Shown here piece by piece: positions 48,201 to 58,716 of a DNA stretch of 60,000 nt; position 1 is the first letter of the stretch; each line of letters starts with the position of its first letter. The notes under the pieces were generated by a model. The model saw only the letters and a program-made list of their open reading frames with translations, did no database searches and had not been told where the DNA came from. The stretch is taken from the NCBI GenBank assembly GCA_914767715.1, contig OU612066.1, forward strand, positions 38,540,283 to 38,600,282, given 5' to 3'. The DNA comes from Membranipora membranacea (taxonomy: Eukaryota; Bryozoa; Gymnolaemata; Cheilostomatida; Membraniporidae). Both the position numbers and the translations under genes were made by a program.

Positions 48201-50178
48201 AAAACCACTGGAACAGGTAATAACGCTCCCCAGTGCCTGGTCTAGGTAATCCCACACATTACCCATTTATCATAGAGAGGAGGAAATTTGATGGCTCAGT
48301 TATTAGGATTGGATGTTACCCTTGGTACTTGTTTTGATTATGGGGTGGATGGAGCGTGACTAAGAGCGATGTTCAACTTAAGAGAAATTAAAATGAGAAT
48401 AAAAGTCAGATAGCAATCTTTAGAATTCCCTGAGATTAACTGTAACTCCCTCAGCTAATAAGGCACATAATAACAGTCAGTGTGCTGTTAATTTCCTCAC
48501 CCAAGTCACTCTGTTTTGTGTTGATACCCTGGAGGTGGAAATTACCTGTAATAAGTAGAGCTATTCAGTCTGCACTCCTCAGTCGGTCGGTAGGTCGTAT
48601 TCCTCAGTCGGTCGGTAGGTCGTATTCCTCAGTCGGTCCGTCATACTCCTAGGTCGGTCGTAGATAGACGGTCGTCCAGCAATGTATGATATAATATTAT
48701 ACTTATGTGCAGGATAGGAAATAGGATGTGGCCATATAGAGTGCAACCTTGGGAGGCCAAGCTGACCCTCTATATGAACTATTAACTCATTCATGCTTTG
48801 GCCAGATAAACTTTTGACCGGGTGCCGTTAACCTTTTTTGGATTTCCTCTAGGCTTGACAAAGTTATTATAGGTCTTTTAGATCTATGCGAAACTCTGAG
48901 ACCATATGATGAGAAAATCTCTCCATGGAATGGCTAGACAAGATCCGTGCAAGCGCAATTATCACCTGCAACGCTGATTCAAAACTCAGACCTGTATGTT
49001 ATACATATTAAGATACAGATGTAGGTCAGAGCAGCCCACTGCAATGTCACAATCATTTCTCAACATGTAACGTACTGTCCGTACACATATATGGCGTTAA
49101 TGGCTGGGAGAATTAGCCTTGTCTCTGGTGAGGCCATGCCTTGAGTTTTGTTGCTGGTTGACGTACGCTCTGAGCTTGTAGTTTCGATCGGTTACATATG
49201 ATTCTAAGCCTTCAATCTGATGTCAGATATTAGATTGTACGATGAAGGTAATGCTGCCATGGAGCAAGTTTCAAAAATCACCTCCGGTTTGGGCAGTTAA
49301 CTAGAAATCGAGTTGTTTCGCAGAATCCTGTTTTTTTAAAAAGAATATATCAAATTCCAATATGTTTTTGGTTTAAACCTTGTAATATGTATTTGTTATT
49401 AATTATCCTGGTTCATTCCTAGCAAACAATAATACCTGCCGGATTTTGCCCTGCCTCCATAAACTTCTACTACAAGCCATGCCGTATACCATATTTTTCA
49501 TTTTTTGCAGATCAACCTCAAGATCAACCAAAGCATAGCCCAGTAAGACCATCAGCTACAGGAAACATCGGCGTCTCAGATTCTCGTTATAGTATGACTC
49601 AATACTTCCAGAAATACCATCCCGAGGCGGATCACCTCAGCCCTAGTTCTGCAGGAATGTTATACTCACCAGATAAGGGGAGGTATTTAGGGTCCCCCTC
49701 TACATCACCCAATCATGGCAAACCTTTATGTATACAAAATACTAACAGAAGAGCCAATGAACCACCCAAGCCACCAATTACACATTCACTGTTATCGTCA
49801 ATGAGATATCAGCCTCCTGATTTCACTTCCACTGGCAGCCAGTCAACGACTGTAATGACAGCCATAAGTGACACCCTGACACCTGTAAACAAACTGTCAG
49901 CAGGTGCCCCCTTTGCGACAAGCAGCCAGCTGACAGCCTGTGATCGTGTAATCTCGGTACCTGTCACCCTGTCAGCTCATGATCAATTACACAGTACTCT
50001 GAGGAGTAACGACTCTGACACTACGCTGGACGCTAACATGACCAGCGATACGTCCACGCTATCCATGGCCACTACACTAGCTGATAACAAGTTTCAAGAA
50101 GGTCTCGCTCAACTTGACGCCAATATTGCCAAACTTCAACAATCATTGAGAAACTCACAGCATTCCTCGACGCTATAA
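33258..50178 (+). CDS. CCDC14: CCDC14, centriolar satellite coiled-coil protein, 17 exons
   Basis: Exons: 33258-33280, 34393-34511, 34711-34873, 35260-35415, 35785-35963, 36107-36332, 36739-36973, 37229-37343, 37913-38025, 38499-38652, 38930-39123, 39235-39326, 39778-39934, 42196-42258, 42844-42934, 47816-47911, 49511-50178. Phases join throughout, giving 947 residues, close to human CCDC14 (about 950). The C-terminus FQEGLAQLDANIAKLQQSLR is the family hallmark. The N-terminal YSMYSS...LDRCAHILNEVL matches the family's opening motif, and IRELLTQLK plus the coiled coil of exons 9-13 (RELREHVQYLQQQLNKLQ) match its middle. Exons 4-7 are Arg/Ser-rich and probably disordered. In vertebrates the protein sits at centriolar satellites and restrains centriole duplication. 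Weakest points are exon 1, the exon 14 donor (ACT|GTATGG) and exon 13, which needs the acceptor at 39777. Confidence 0.85.
33286..33363. repeat. 25-bp-arm hairpin just after the CCDC14 exon 1 donor
   Basis: Positions 33286-33310 and 33339-33363 are exact reverse complements with a TTATTA-rich loop. The hairpin starts 6 nt past the exon 1 boundary, so folding of the pre-mRNA could affect donor access. Confidence 0.8.
34952..35060. repeat. 16-bp minisatellite in CCDC14 intron 3
   Basis: About seven copies of CATACACAGTACTCGA with a GAC/GTC/AGTC transition along the array. Confidence 0.9.
38133..38277. repeat. Roughly 10-bp CAGTATACAGTA minisatellite in CCDC14 intron 9
   Basis: About 145 bp alternating ACAGTATACAGT and ACAGTGTACAGT. 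The units are nearly self-complementary. Confidence 0.9.
39327..39403. repeat. 21-bp repeat after CCDC14 exon 12
   Basis: Three copies of a GGCCGACTCGGTCTCTGTCAG-like unit directly after the exon 12 donor. The unit's CTGTCAG resembles the exon end (TCTGTCAG), but the copies have GG in place of GT, so they are not donors. Confidence 0.8.
39517..39637. repeat. 14-bp minisatellite in CCDC14 intron 12
   Basis: Eight copies plus a partial copy of AACAATCATATAGT, one with a G variant. Confidence 0.9.
40345..40410. repeat. Roughly 37-bp direct duplication in CCDC14 intron 13
   Basis: Two copies of a block containing AGTAAGATAGA, ATCCTCACTCTGTGATGG and GGAGA. Just upstream, three CGACACTCTAAC units occur at about 40113-40146. 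Confidence 0.75.
43090..43171. repeat. Two adjacent perfect hairpins in CCDC14 intron 15
   Basis: Hairpin 1 has arms 43090-43108 and 43112-43130 (19 bp, perfect). Hairpin 2 has arms 43134-43146 and 43159-43171. The second belongs to a family with core CAGAGACTATAG that is also seen at 44983-45006 and, degenerate, at 24838-24886. Confidence 0.85.
43350..43769 (+). other. Unassigned 139-residue open frame in CCDC14 intron 15
   Basis: An intronic frame with no recognised family. Part of it (EVELIREFCITPYLEQRVWD) looks protein-like, and it ends in a Pro/His run from a CCACCA repeat. It may be a transposon remnant or a chance frame. Confidence 0.2.
44030..44225. repeat. Roughly 33-bp minisatellite in CCDC14 intron 15
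   Basis: Five or so copies of a unit with CGGTCAAAGTGTTACAC and TATTACACCGACCCCA, with small length changes. Confidence 0.85.
44983..45006. repeat. Perfect 11-bp-arm palindrome (CAGAGACTATA family)
   Basis: CAGAGACTATA followed by TC and its exact reverse complement. Same core as the palindrome at 43134-43171. Confidence 0.75.
46378..46497. repeat. 14-bp GTTTGGGT minisatellite in CCDC14 intron 15
   Basis: About eight degenerate units of the GAGAGTTTGGGTC type, G/T-rich on the plus strand. Confidence 0.85.
47912..47959 (+). repeat. Tandem duplication of the CCDC14 exon 16 splice donor
   Basis: A 22-bp unit beginning GTATGGACTATC starts exactly at the donor (47912), is repeated at 47934, and a third partial copy begins GTATAAAA at 47956. 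It therefore duplicates a 5' splice site, as in SMARCC. Confidence 0.8.
48578..48660. repeat. CAGTCGGTCGGTAGGTCGTATTC-type repeat in CCDC14 intron 16
   Basis: Three roughly 24-bp units with a CGGTC/GGT core, the last one degenerate. Confidence 0.8.
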
Positions 50179-51236
50179 GCAACACCTACATGGCTTTTAT
50201 CTAAGCTACATATTCAATGAATTTTATTTATTGTAATATTTTATTTTGTAATTTTTTAGACGCAAATCTCCATTGCCAGTCCTTATGTCTTACTTGATAC
50301 TTAGTTGTGTCAATGTTGAGTTTAGTGGGCCTCATACCTCTGGTGTTCAGTGTACTTATTTTAGTTTTTCTCCAAACTGTGAAGCAAATATTGCCATCGT
50401 CCTACCGCTGTGACAATATTTATTACTGTATTCCCTGTACCATGAATCTGTCTTTATTTACGACTCACAATACAAGGACTTGGTGGACTATGTGACAATT
50501 CACCTGGTAAGGCCCCATGGGCCCGCCGAGCATATTGTGCTTCCATAACTACAGGTTTATTTATTCCTTTTCTATTCCCTGGAGGCAGCCGCTGACATAA
50601 GTTACCTCATTATTTAAACATGTTTGCATTGTGTGCTTATTTTAATGATATATAATTGTCCTGAATGTTTTATATTTATTCTCTTAGTTTACATAGTGTG
50701 TCTGCTGACCTTTGGTATGATCTTTAGTTTATTTGTATTTTTATTGTTGAAGGACTTGCTTAGAATGATAGATAAGTTCAAGTGGTGCTCATAACAAAAA
50801 TACAACAAAAATAGAAATAAAAGAGGACATATTTAATTTAATTACTCACATCCATCGGGTTAATATAAGTCACAATGCTGCTGTGGATCGTAAAATATAT
50901 AATATGACATTGAGCAAAAAGTTCAGTATAATTCAGAAAAAAAGCCAAAAGTGAACGGTGCTTGATTATCGGACGGAAATAGTTTGAAGCGTTTGTGAGC
51001 AACATGTAAGGTAACAGTTACTGATATAATTATAGGATCAATCGAGTTCTACTGCAACAAAATTTGTCAGAGAAGTTCATTAGAATGAAGATGTTTGAAG
51101 AGCCACTTAACGAAATAATAATTTAGTGGAGCTGTCTACGACAATGATTGCGAAGTAAGAGTTGGCAGATATCATAGAATACTGTGAGTGAGGATGGTGT
51201 CTTTTAAATCTGATCATCGGATCATCTTCTCTTCAT
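50179..51236. other. 3' UTR of CCDC14 and convergent intergenic region
   Basis: AT-rich sequence with no further gene. A possible CCDC14 poly(A) signal AATAAA lies at 50816-50821, giving a UTR of about 640 nt. The small gene at 51237-56307 ends here from the other strand. Confidence 0.5.
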
Positions 51237-54200
51237 CTACCATTGACTTTTATAGTCAAAATTCTGTAAAAAAAGACAGTAAAACTCTTCTCTTGATACT
51301 GGGAAAAAGTAACTGATGTATTAGAGATACCAGAAATAGTCCTCCCTAGTTGAGTGAACCCTGTATTACTGACAAAATACCGCAAACAGGAAACTCGATA
51401 GCGCCAGTTAAAACCGATCCGCCAATGCAACCCCAGCCAGGAAGATCTGGTCAATAAACCTAATACATTTATTCAGAAGTAGCATGTTGTGAGGTAGAGT
51501 AATCTGTGAAAAGCTTACCCTGAATCTGTGAGGAATTTTGGCACTGTACTCCTGCTGCTGATTGTTGTAAAGCTCCATTCTTCGCTGCCTGTTTGAGAAG
51601 AGAATGAAAACATAGCGTGGTTATGGTCTGTACTATTACTAGATTCAAAGTACTCAACATTCAAATGTTATGATAAGGAAGGTAGGGAGGAAAGAAGGGA
51701 AGGAGGAAGGGAGGGTGCCCACTCCACGCCAAGGTACCAACTAGGATCATCTGTGTCTATTATAAATATTACCTTCCCCCAACCTCATACTCAAGGAACG
51801 AAGACATACAGCAGTGAACCGTCTCTGACTGAATCGCAGGATATGACTGAATGTAATATATCCCCCCCCCCCCTATACTGAGCTTAGTTAGTATGAGCGG
51901 GACCCTCACCCTTCAATGTTCTGAGACATGTATGGTACAGTCTGAGGTATAAATCGGTATAGTGCTAATTCTCAGATTGTATGGTATTATGGGTTCATCA
52001 AGGTATGCATGAGGTGAAATGACAGGAAGGTGAGAAAATCATTGTGACAGCGAGCTAGTCGAGAGAGGGCCATGAAAGAAGAGTCATTGGCTTTTAGAAT
52101 ATTTACGGAGGTGGGCAGCGAACGTATATGCATGATTGGTATTTGTCGTCATTTCCTTCTGCACCAAAGCTGCTTGGTTCATCCCGATAGCGAGCTTCAT
52201 TAATCGGCAGCCTACACCTCCGGTCACCATATGTATATGTGTAAGGTGCTGACCATAACTTTATATTGAGATTACTCTCCTGGTTGACCAGGTCCCTCGG
52301 TCCTAGTGCTGATTGATACTGAGTGTTGACGCATGGACTGATGGGACGTAGGTGGAAATCATCGCTCATCTCATCACAGAATGATAGCCGATCGTCGTCA
52401 TCAATCTCCGGCATCAGCGGACATCGGTACGCGTTTGTGCTAATTGCAGCTGATTTACGCACATTAAAGTAGTGTGCACGGCCAAACATACCAGCGTTGT
52501 AACATTTGAATCTGTGTTGGACAAGAAGACCCATGTTCATATTTTATACATATCTGTTGCTGGCAAGGCTAGGAGTAACGTAAACTTGCCATGACATGAT
52601 TATATGGTTGTACATGCCCAAATTATTTTAGTAAAATTTTGGGAGATTCAGTTTACAGCGCAACACATCGCACTATCTGTATTTCCGAGTATACAAACAT
52701 TCTTTCATGCGGTTATGGAGGCTTCCGCAAATTCCCAAATCAGACATTTAGCTGATTCGAGTTCCTAAGCTCCATTTTTAATTAATTTTCAGCCATTCAG
52801 CCAACCACCTATAAATATGCTATTTTCCATATACTCTATAGATAATGACCTTTAATTTAATTATTCTCTTACTGGGATATTATTATTTTACCGGATTATT
52901 CATGTTTTTTGTTTGTTTGCTGACTCGACTATCATCAAATATAAGTATTCAAAGAAGCACCTAATAATCCTAGAGATATCCTTACTCCTAGAGATGAGGA
53001 GAGCATATATCTAAACCATATCAGTACCTGTGATCTTCGAGGCATTATGTTATAGTGTAATGGTTTCGCTCGAATCAGTCTTTTTTACCAAACAAGATGA
53101 ATATTTTTGGAATCATGGAGCTGCCTGAATAAGTAAAGAAATTTACTCGACCTTACTGAGAAACATGATCCGGAGCTCATTCATATCATATCCAATAAAT
53201 TTAGGTGCTTAGAAGAAAGTGCTTCAAGTACTATACTAGTAACCTGAACAGCATTAATCCCTAATTATCAGTTTATCATAGCAAAGCTGACTTAGTTAAG
53301 CGTTACGGACCCGATTTGCCTTACATCTGTCACTGGTGTTAGGCTAATTATTATGGATTATACACCAAAAATAGGCCGGATCAATGGTTTAATTACAAAC
53401 CAAATCCTTTTAATTACTTATAATTAGCTAAAGACGCTTTAACTACGTTATATTGAGTCATTTACATAATTTTAATATCACTTTGTGTGGGGTTGTATTC
53501 ATCTGGTTGTGACATAATGTGAAATGGGTGCCGATTTCTGTCACACAAATTAACTACAAATTAACCAAGCAGGACGTTGGTGCTGAAAGATTAATTTATC
53601 GATGGACTTTATACCAAAAAGTCAATTGATGCATAAGAACAAAAAACTTGCAGTATGAATGGTATTTGTGGTAAAACTAACTACACAGCTGTTTTATTAG
53701 ACTTTACTGCTGGAAAAGAAATCTAAAATTAGCTCTCCCTGGCTAAATGAGAAACAACCAATTACTACAGTATATGGCAGAGAGTGCAAAGTTATTTGAT
53801 GGAAATGAACAACTTTGATTGGTATTTGCAATAAAAAAATCAGACATTAATTGCGCCGAATGCAGACTGTATTCACAGAAACTTTAAATTGCTTTGTTTT
53901 GCAAACAAGCTGTTAAATTATTGTGTATAATTACACTATCTGGCCATGAGGTGGAATTTTGCTCTGGTAACGTTCAGCTAATAAAGATGATATAATTACC
54001 CTGTGTACGCTGATCAATATACTAAATTAATGGGCGACACGGAGCGCTGCTGACTCTGACGTATAAATGGTCGTCAGCGAAGGTATTGAGTCTGAAGGTT
54101 GATTACCCTCTTATCTTATGAAAGGCAATAGATCAATGTCCGATATCAGTGTCTAGTATCTCTGATATGAATATCAAAGTCTTTTATCTAAATATTATGT

Positions 54201-56307
54201 GGCTATAATCATCCTGATATCTCGAGGCATTGTACAGAGGTAAACAGGGCTAATTTATGAGGGAAAACAAGGTGAACCCACGTAGTTAGAATGTAGATAG
54301 ATGTCATATATAAGTCTACCAAAGAGTTCCCTCAAACTCCTTCACCCATCACAAGGGATAAATGTTTAAACAGTTAGAAGCCAGTAGTAATCATATCAAT
54401 TTATTAAGCCTTAATATCTTATCAATGTGACCCTGACCCTATCTACGCCAAGCTTCAATATATTTTTTTTACAAATCAGGGTCTATGAAGGTCTGGTATT
54501 AGATATAAGATTCGTGTTTTACTAAGGTTCCTAATTTCTAAAATTTCTAAAATCTAAAGAGATAACACAGGTCAACCTGTGGCCTGTTTAGCTGACTTAG
54601 TTTTGCGATCACTGTTACATAGGCAGCGTATACATATAAGATGGCATATGGCGGTGCCTTAGATACTATCAGTAAAAGATGGTGACAGTTTGATGAGGCA
54701 GGCAGTGATAGTTAATCAGCTTGTGTCGTATTGATCTTACAGGGTTTGATGTTCATCTACCAGTAAAGGGTGGACAAACTTTGAGAGCTTGTATAACAGC
54801 TTTTATGGTAATGACAATCATTAGGCCGACAAATCAATCAGCTCTTGATCAGACTATTGATGTTGATTGCGTACTGGAAAAGGCAAGACATGTATTTGAG
54901 TGCATGGTTCCGCTATTTGGTGATTAGAAATGGCTATGCTGTATTGATGATGATGATGATGATGATGATGATGACACTAGAAGGTACTTGACTAGGGAGG
55001 AGATATGATAAGGTTACAGTGGAAGCTGAGATTGATTCTCTGCTACATCAGGGAGGTGGTTATGTTATGTTATCTGACAGTCCTGATCATAATGTCCTCC
55101 CTGACCTTCTAAACGCAAGGGGAGAAACTCGTCAAAATTACGAATCCGTAAAAATGTTCAACCTTTCAGGAATTGACTTTCAAAAAACATTTAGTTATAC
55201 GAGGACATTGATGTTTTTACCTGTCAACAGCCTGGGCGCCAGTGCCCTGTATACCGGGTGGTGAGCCGACGACCCTGAACTGTGATCTGGACTGGACTTC
55301 TCTCTCGTACGAGCTATATCCGCCCTGGTTATTATTATTCTCGTTCTGATGACCAGAGTAAAGGGCCTGCATCTAAAATCGTACAATGTAACATCACAGC
55401 GCATATTACCTATAACTGGACTGTAGAATAAGCTCCAGTAACATTGATATATGAATAGGTTTCATTCCATTTACAATTTCTGGGACATCAACTAAATGCA
55501 AACAAGACCTTGCACACCGATAGCAAATCATGCGCATGTGAATATACAAAAACATATTTTTACCATCTCGAAAGAATTTGTGTGAAGGTGTGGAGATTGA
55601 AGATGAGAACTTATAATTGCAACCTAGCTCAGATTAGCCCTGTTCTCACGGCCACGGGTTTTGTTTTTTTTGGTTTTGTAACCAAAACCAAAAAAACCAA
55701 AACCCGTGGCCGTGCGAACAGGGCTAAGCTCAGATAACTTGACCTCCCCCTCAATCCTCTATCATTTCGAATGGATAAATTTTAAATCAGAGTTTATATA
55801 TATCTGTAATCTTAATGTGCGACAGACACACTCCTAATACCGAGCACTGTGAATCACACTGAACTTTCAAATGAATGGAACACGAGATTTAGTGTCTACA
55901 AGGTTACAGCGTAATCGATTTACGCTGAAGTACCCGTGACTGACACGTTACGCTACCGGCAGCTCTTGTAAGTTTTACGATGTGCAGGTTCTGTATATCA
56001 TATATAGATTATAAATGTTACAGCCTCAGAAGGTGGATAGATTATATTGGCCATTAGTACAGTATAGAGTCAGCCCTGCTAGCTGAGTTATTAGTACAGT
56101 ATAGAGTCAGCCCTGCTAGCTGAGTTATTAGTACAGTATAGAGTCAGCCCTGCTAGCTGAGTTATTAGTTAGGTCTGCTGCTGCTGTGTGACTTACCTGA
56201 CCAGAGGCGATGGCTGCCTTCACCTCCTGATCTCGTTTACTCGCTCTCATGATCACTCTCTCCTTCCTCCTCGCCTCATTGTGCTCCTGTATACCTGAAG
56301 CTGCCAT
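51237..56307 (-). CDS. Small unknown protein, four exons (119 residues)
   Basis: Exons: 56307-56197 (start ATG after an acceptor-like CTATAG), 55372-55221, 51588-51519 and 51263-51237. All borders are GT-AG, phases 0, 2 and 0 join exactly, and the tiny last exon encodes NFDYKSQW and the stop. The N-terminus is highly charged and helical (EARRKERVIMRASKRDQEVK). The middle is Asn/Gln/Gly-rich (NENNNNQGGYSSY). The C-terminus is basic with QRRMELYNNQQQEYSAKIPH. There is no signal peptide or membrane segment. I do not recognise the family. The short, charged, Tyr-containing make-up resembles small axonemal (microtubule-inner) proteins, but that is a guess. Intron 2 is 3.6 kb and holds the frame at 52103-52540. 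Confidence 0.6.
52103..52540 (-). CDS. 145-residue open frame nested in the large intron of the 51237 gene
   Basis: A complete ATG-to-stop frame on the same strand as its host gene. It has a coding-like composition: SAAISTNAYRCPLMPEIDDDDR, SPCVNTQYQSALGPRDLVN, SAPYTYTYGDRRCRLPINEA and a PPP end. No family is recognised. It might be a separate single-exon gene or an alternative terminal exon of the host gene; no convincing acceptor was fixed. Confidence 0.35.
   Translation of the reverse strand: MNMGLLVQHRFKCYNAGMFGRAHYFNVRKSAAISTNAYRCPLMPEIDDDDRLSFCDEMSDDFHLRPISPCVNTQYQSALGPRDLVNQESNLNIKLWSAPYTYTYGDRRCRLPINEARYRDEPSSFGAEGNDDKYQSCIYVRCPPP
52541..55220. other. Large intron / non-coding sequence
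   Basis: AT-rich, without clear exons. A plus-strand frame at 54721-54927 and a shorter one at 55019-55264 have no recognised motif and lie antisense to the host gene. A GAT microsatellite is at 54946-54974. Confidence 0.45.
54946..54974. repeat. GAT trinucleotide microsatellite
   Basis: Nine to ten GAT units. Confidence 0.95.
55635..55726. mobile_element. 92-bp palindromic MITE with 9-bp target-site duplication
   Basis: The element begins TAGCCCTGTTC and ends GAACAGGGCTA. Its two halves are near-perfect reverse complements around TAA, including a T/G-rich part. AGCTCAGAT occurs immediately before (55626-55634) and after (55727-55735), a clean 9-bp duplication. Its outer 19 bp match the arms of the palindrome at 12306-12422. 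It lies in intron 1 of the 51237-56307 gene. Confidence 0.85.
56057..56168. repeat. 37-bp x 3 tandem repeat
   Basis: Three identical 37-bp copies starting GTACAGTATAGAGTCAGC, about 30 bp inside the intron that follows exon 1 of the minus-strand small gene. Confidence 0.9.
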
Positions 56308-58101
56308 TTCTGTCTATAGAAAGATTGTTCTATTGGTAACAGGCTTGTAAAATAAAATCTTTTGCTTTAGTAGTAGATAGTTACTTTCAGTTAGGCTCAC
56401 AGTTTAGAACAAGCAGAAATACCAGTTTGTATGCAGGTTACATGTTCTAGTGACTTACCTTTCGGCTGAAAATATAAACTCTCCAATTCAGACAGCAATC
56501 TACAGATCTTCTAACAAACCAACTGACCAGCGGTTGAATTGAGCTAAATAAAATATCTTACAATACCCTTTCATTGTTGCTAAGCAACATTGACTAGGTC
56601 ATCACTTTACTCACTCAGAACACAAAAGAGCTTTAGATAAATTCCCAATAATGCTCTTTAGTTTATAGAAGCAACTGTTATAGTTTCAAACAGAAAATTG
56701 ATTAAATTTACGGATTTATGGCAAGGGGATGAGACAGTCTCAACATACAAATAGAGATAATCAGGTATAAGGCCTGTGTTTGTAGATAGATACATCTGCG
56801 CATTCCTGTGTGGTGGGCAATGGCGTCAATAACTCAGTGAAAACTTAGATAGATCTGCTACTTTATGTTAGCATATTATTTTTGAGAAACTTGTAGACAA
56901 TAATACTTTTTGTTTTTCAAAACATCCTACTCATCTAAGTTTGCTATCCTCCGGACAGACCGCAATTATGAGTAGAAATTTCTCAAAACATTTAAACTAT
57001 AATACACAATAAGTAACTGTCAATTATTTCTGGGTTTGGAAAATGAGAGTCGTCTGTGAAGACTTTCTAAACATCAAGTTATAATTATATGCCATACTGG
57101 TCCTCAATGTCAGCTAATAAACCTCCATATTTTATACCTGAGGGCAACAGTAGATGTTATCTTACATTGTGACATGATACTGGCAGTCATTGATATGGGC
57201 TAACAATTCAGATTTCACAGATAATAATAATGTTAAGTGTTTGGTTCAAAGGCATTTATAAATGTCTAGTTTGATATGTACAGTTTGAGGATAAAATGCC
57301 CTGATGTCACGAGAAACTTGTCAAAATTTTGATAAGATTGTTTTCTGTGTACGCAGAGGCGCAACCAGACCTACTAAATCTAAAGAACTCAGAAAAGGCA
57401 AACTTGTCTACTGATACTCAGGCATAAACACTAAAAGACTACAACAAAATAATAAATTTGGCTCTTTCCATTTCCACTAAATAAAAAAGGCAGAGAACAA
57501 AAAGGCAGAAAACAAACAGCTCAAAGTTATATACAAGAATGAAATCAGACGTTCAGGTCTGTGTGATAAAACGCTATCAGTGAAATAATGTCAGCCTAAA
57601 TCATTATTATTTGCCTGATGGATAATCTCCTTGAGAGAGAGAGAGAGAGTCCATTTCTAAAGAAATTCTCTGAATACACTGACTGCTGTAGTAGCAGCGT
57701 GAGAATAAGTATAGCGTGATAAGATATAAGAATGCACAACACGGCTTCTTTGTCAGTTTTGTGAGAAGAAGACAGAGCTTTGAAAAAGAAAACTTATATC
57801 CTTTTGTCTTTGTGTAGACTGATTGTCCATGAATTATAAATGACATGACATACCAATAATATTATGGGCCAGTCATGGTCAAACAATACAATGTTATTGA
57901 TAACTGCCTGCCTGTTATAATGAATATGGGTGTGGGAAAACAAAATGGATCCCCTTAGTAAAAACTTGAACATCAGTGATAAAGAGAAGGGATGTAGAAA
58001 TCATGTCTAAATGAGATATCGTGTCAAAGGGATACGCTGTGTTGTTGATACGTTGAGATACGACAGGACTAGCTTGACTTTTTTGTGTGCGGTCAATGCT
58101 C
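56308..58101. other. No gene seen; intergenic, 3' UTR of the EF-hand gene
   Basis: AT-rich sequence. Includes a GA microsatellite at about 57635-57650 and the presumed 3' UTR of the gene at 58102. Open frames here have no motifs. Confidence 0.5.
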
Positions 58102-58716
58102 TCATACTAAAGGTCCCCACATATAACGACTATTATGTCTCTCGTCAGTACTACTAAAAAACATCTGTCCCGCTGAGATAAAGTCAGCTTTAGTGATTTC
58201 TGATTTTTGGTCGAAGCAGGTGGAGAAGGAATGTTTGGCGTCAGCTTCTGACACGCCGATAGTTTCGTTGTAAGTAATCCACTCTCTCTCGTTGATGAGG
58301 CCGTTACCGTCCAGATCTATAACTCCGAAGAGAAGGCCTAGCGGCTCCTCTAACAGCTTCTTACAGTCAGATAGACGAAGTAGATTTACCATCAGCTCGA
58401 TAAACTCATCCGGAGGAAGTCTGTAATCGAATCCCTTATCCTCCCCACAACACCAGAAATCCTCCCATAACTGTATAACTAGTCTCTGCATTAGAAACGC
58501 TCGCTGCTCACTAAGCTTAGCCTTCTGGGTAAGTTGTCTTATAAGTCCCTTAAAATCATCTCTAGATACAAAACCGTCGCCGTTTATATCGATACGTTTA
58601 AAGTGTGTCAGCATCTTCTGCTGCCAGAAGTCGCTGTCGGTGAACGCTGAGCCACTATTCATTCCTGGTGCGGAGGAGAACAGCGTCCTAATGCCTGACG
58701 CTAGATTTGATAACAT
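58102..58716 (-). CDS. EF-hand protein of the sarcoplasmic Ca-binding / photoprotein type, single exon
   Basis: 204 residues from ATG at 58716. Two canonical EF-hand loops are visible: DINGDGFVSRDD (about residues 42-53) and DLDGNGLINERE (about 133-144), each with Asp/Asn at positions 1, 3 and 5 and Gly at 6. Two other sites (DKGFDYRLPPDE and FDQKSEITKADF) are degenerate. The N-terminal 28 residues are Ser/Gly-rich, and the C-terminus ends RYMWGPLV, like the GPL ends of invertebrate sarcoplasmic calcium-binding proteins and calexcitin. Length and layout fit the SCP/aequorin-like group of cytosolic calcium buffers or sensors. Whether it binds a luciferin is unknown. It is intronless, unlike its neighbours, which could mean a retrocopy or an intron-poor family. 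Confidence 0.8.
   Translation of the reverse strand: MLSNLASGIRTLFSSAPGMNSGSAFTDSDFWQQKMLTHFKRIDINGDGFVSRDDFKGLIRQLTQKAKLSEQRAFLMQRLVIQLWEDFWCCGEDKGFDYRLPPDEFIELMVNLLRLSDCKKLLEEPLGLLFGVIDLDGNGLINEREWITYNETIGVSEADAKHSFSTCFDQKSEITKADFISAGQMFFSSTDERHNSRYMWGPLV

Noticed and set aside
54721-55264. A plus-strand gene antisense to the small four-exon gene
   Set aside because: Two short frames without motifs or linking splice sites, one interrupted by the GAT microsatellite region.
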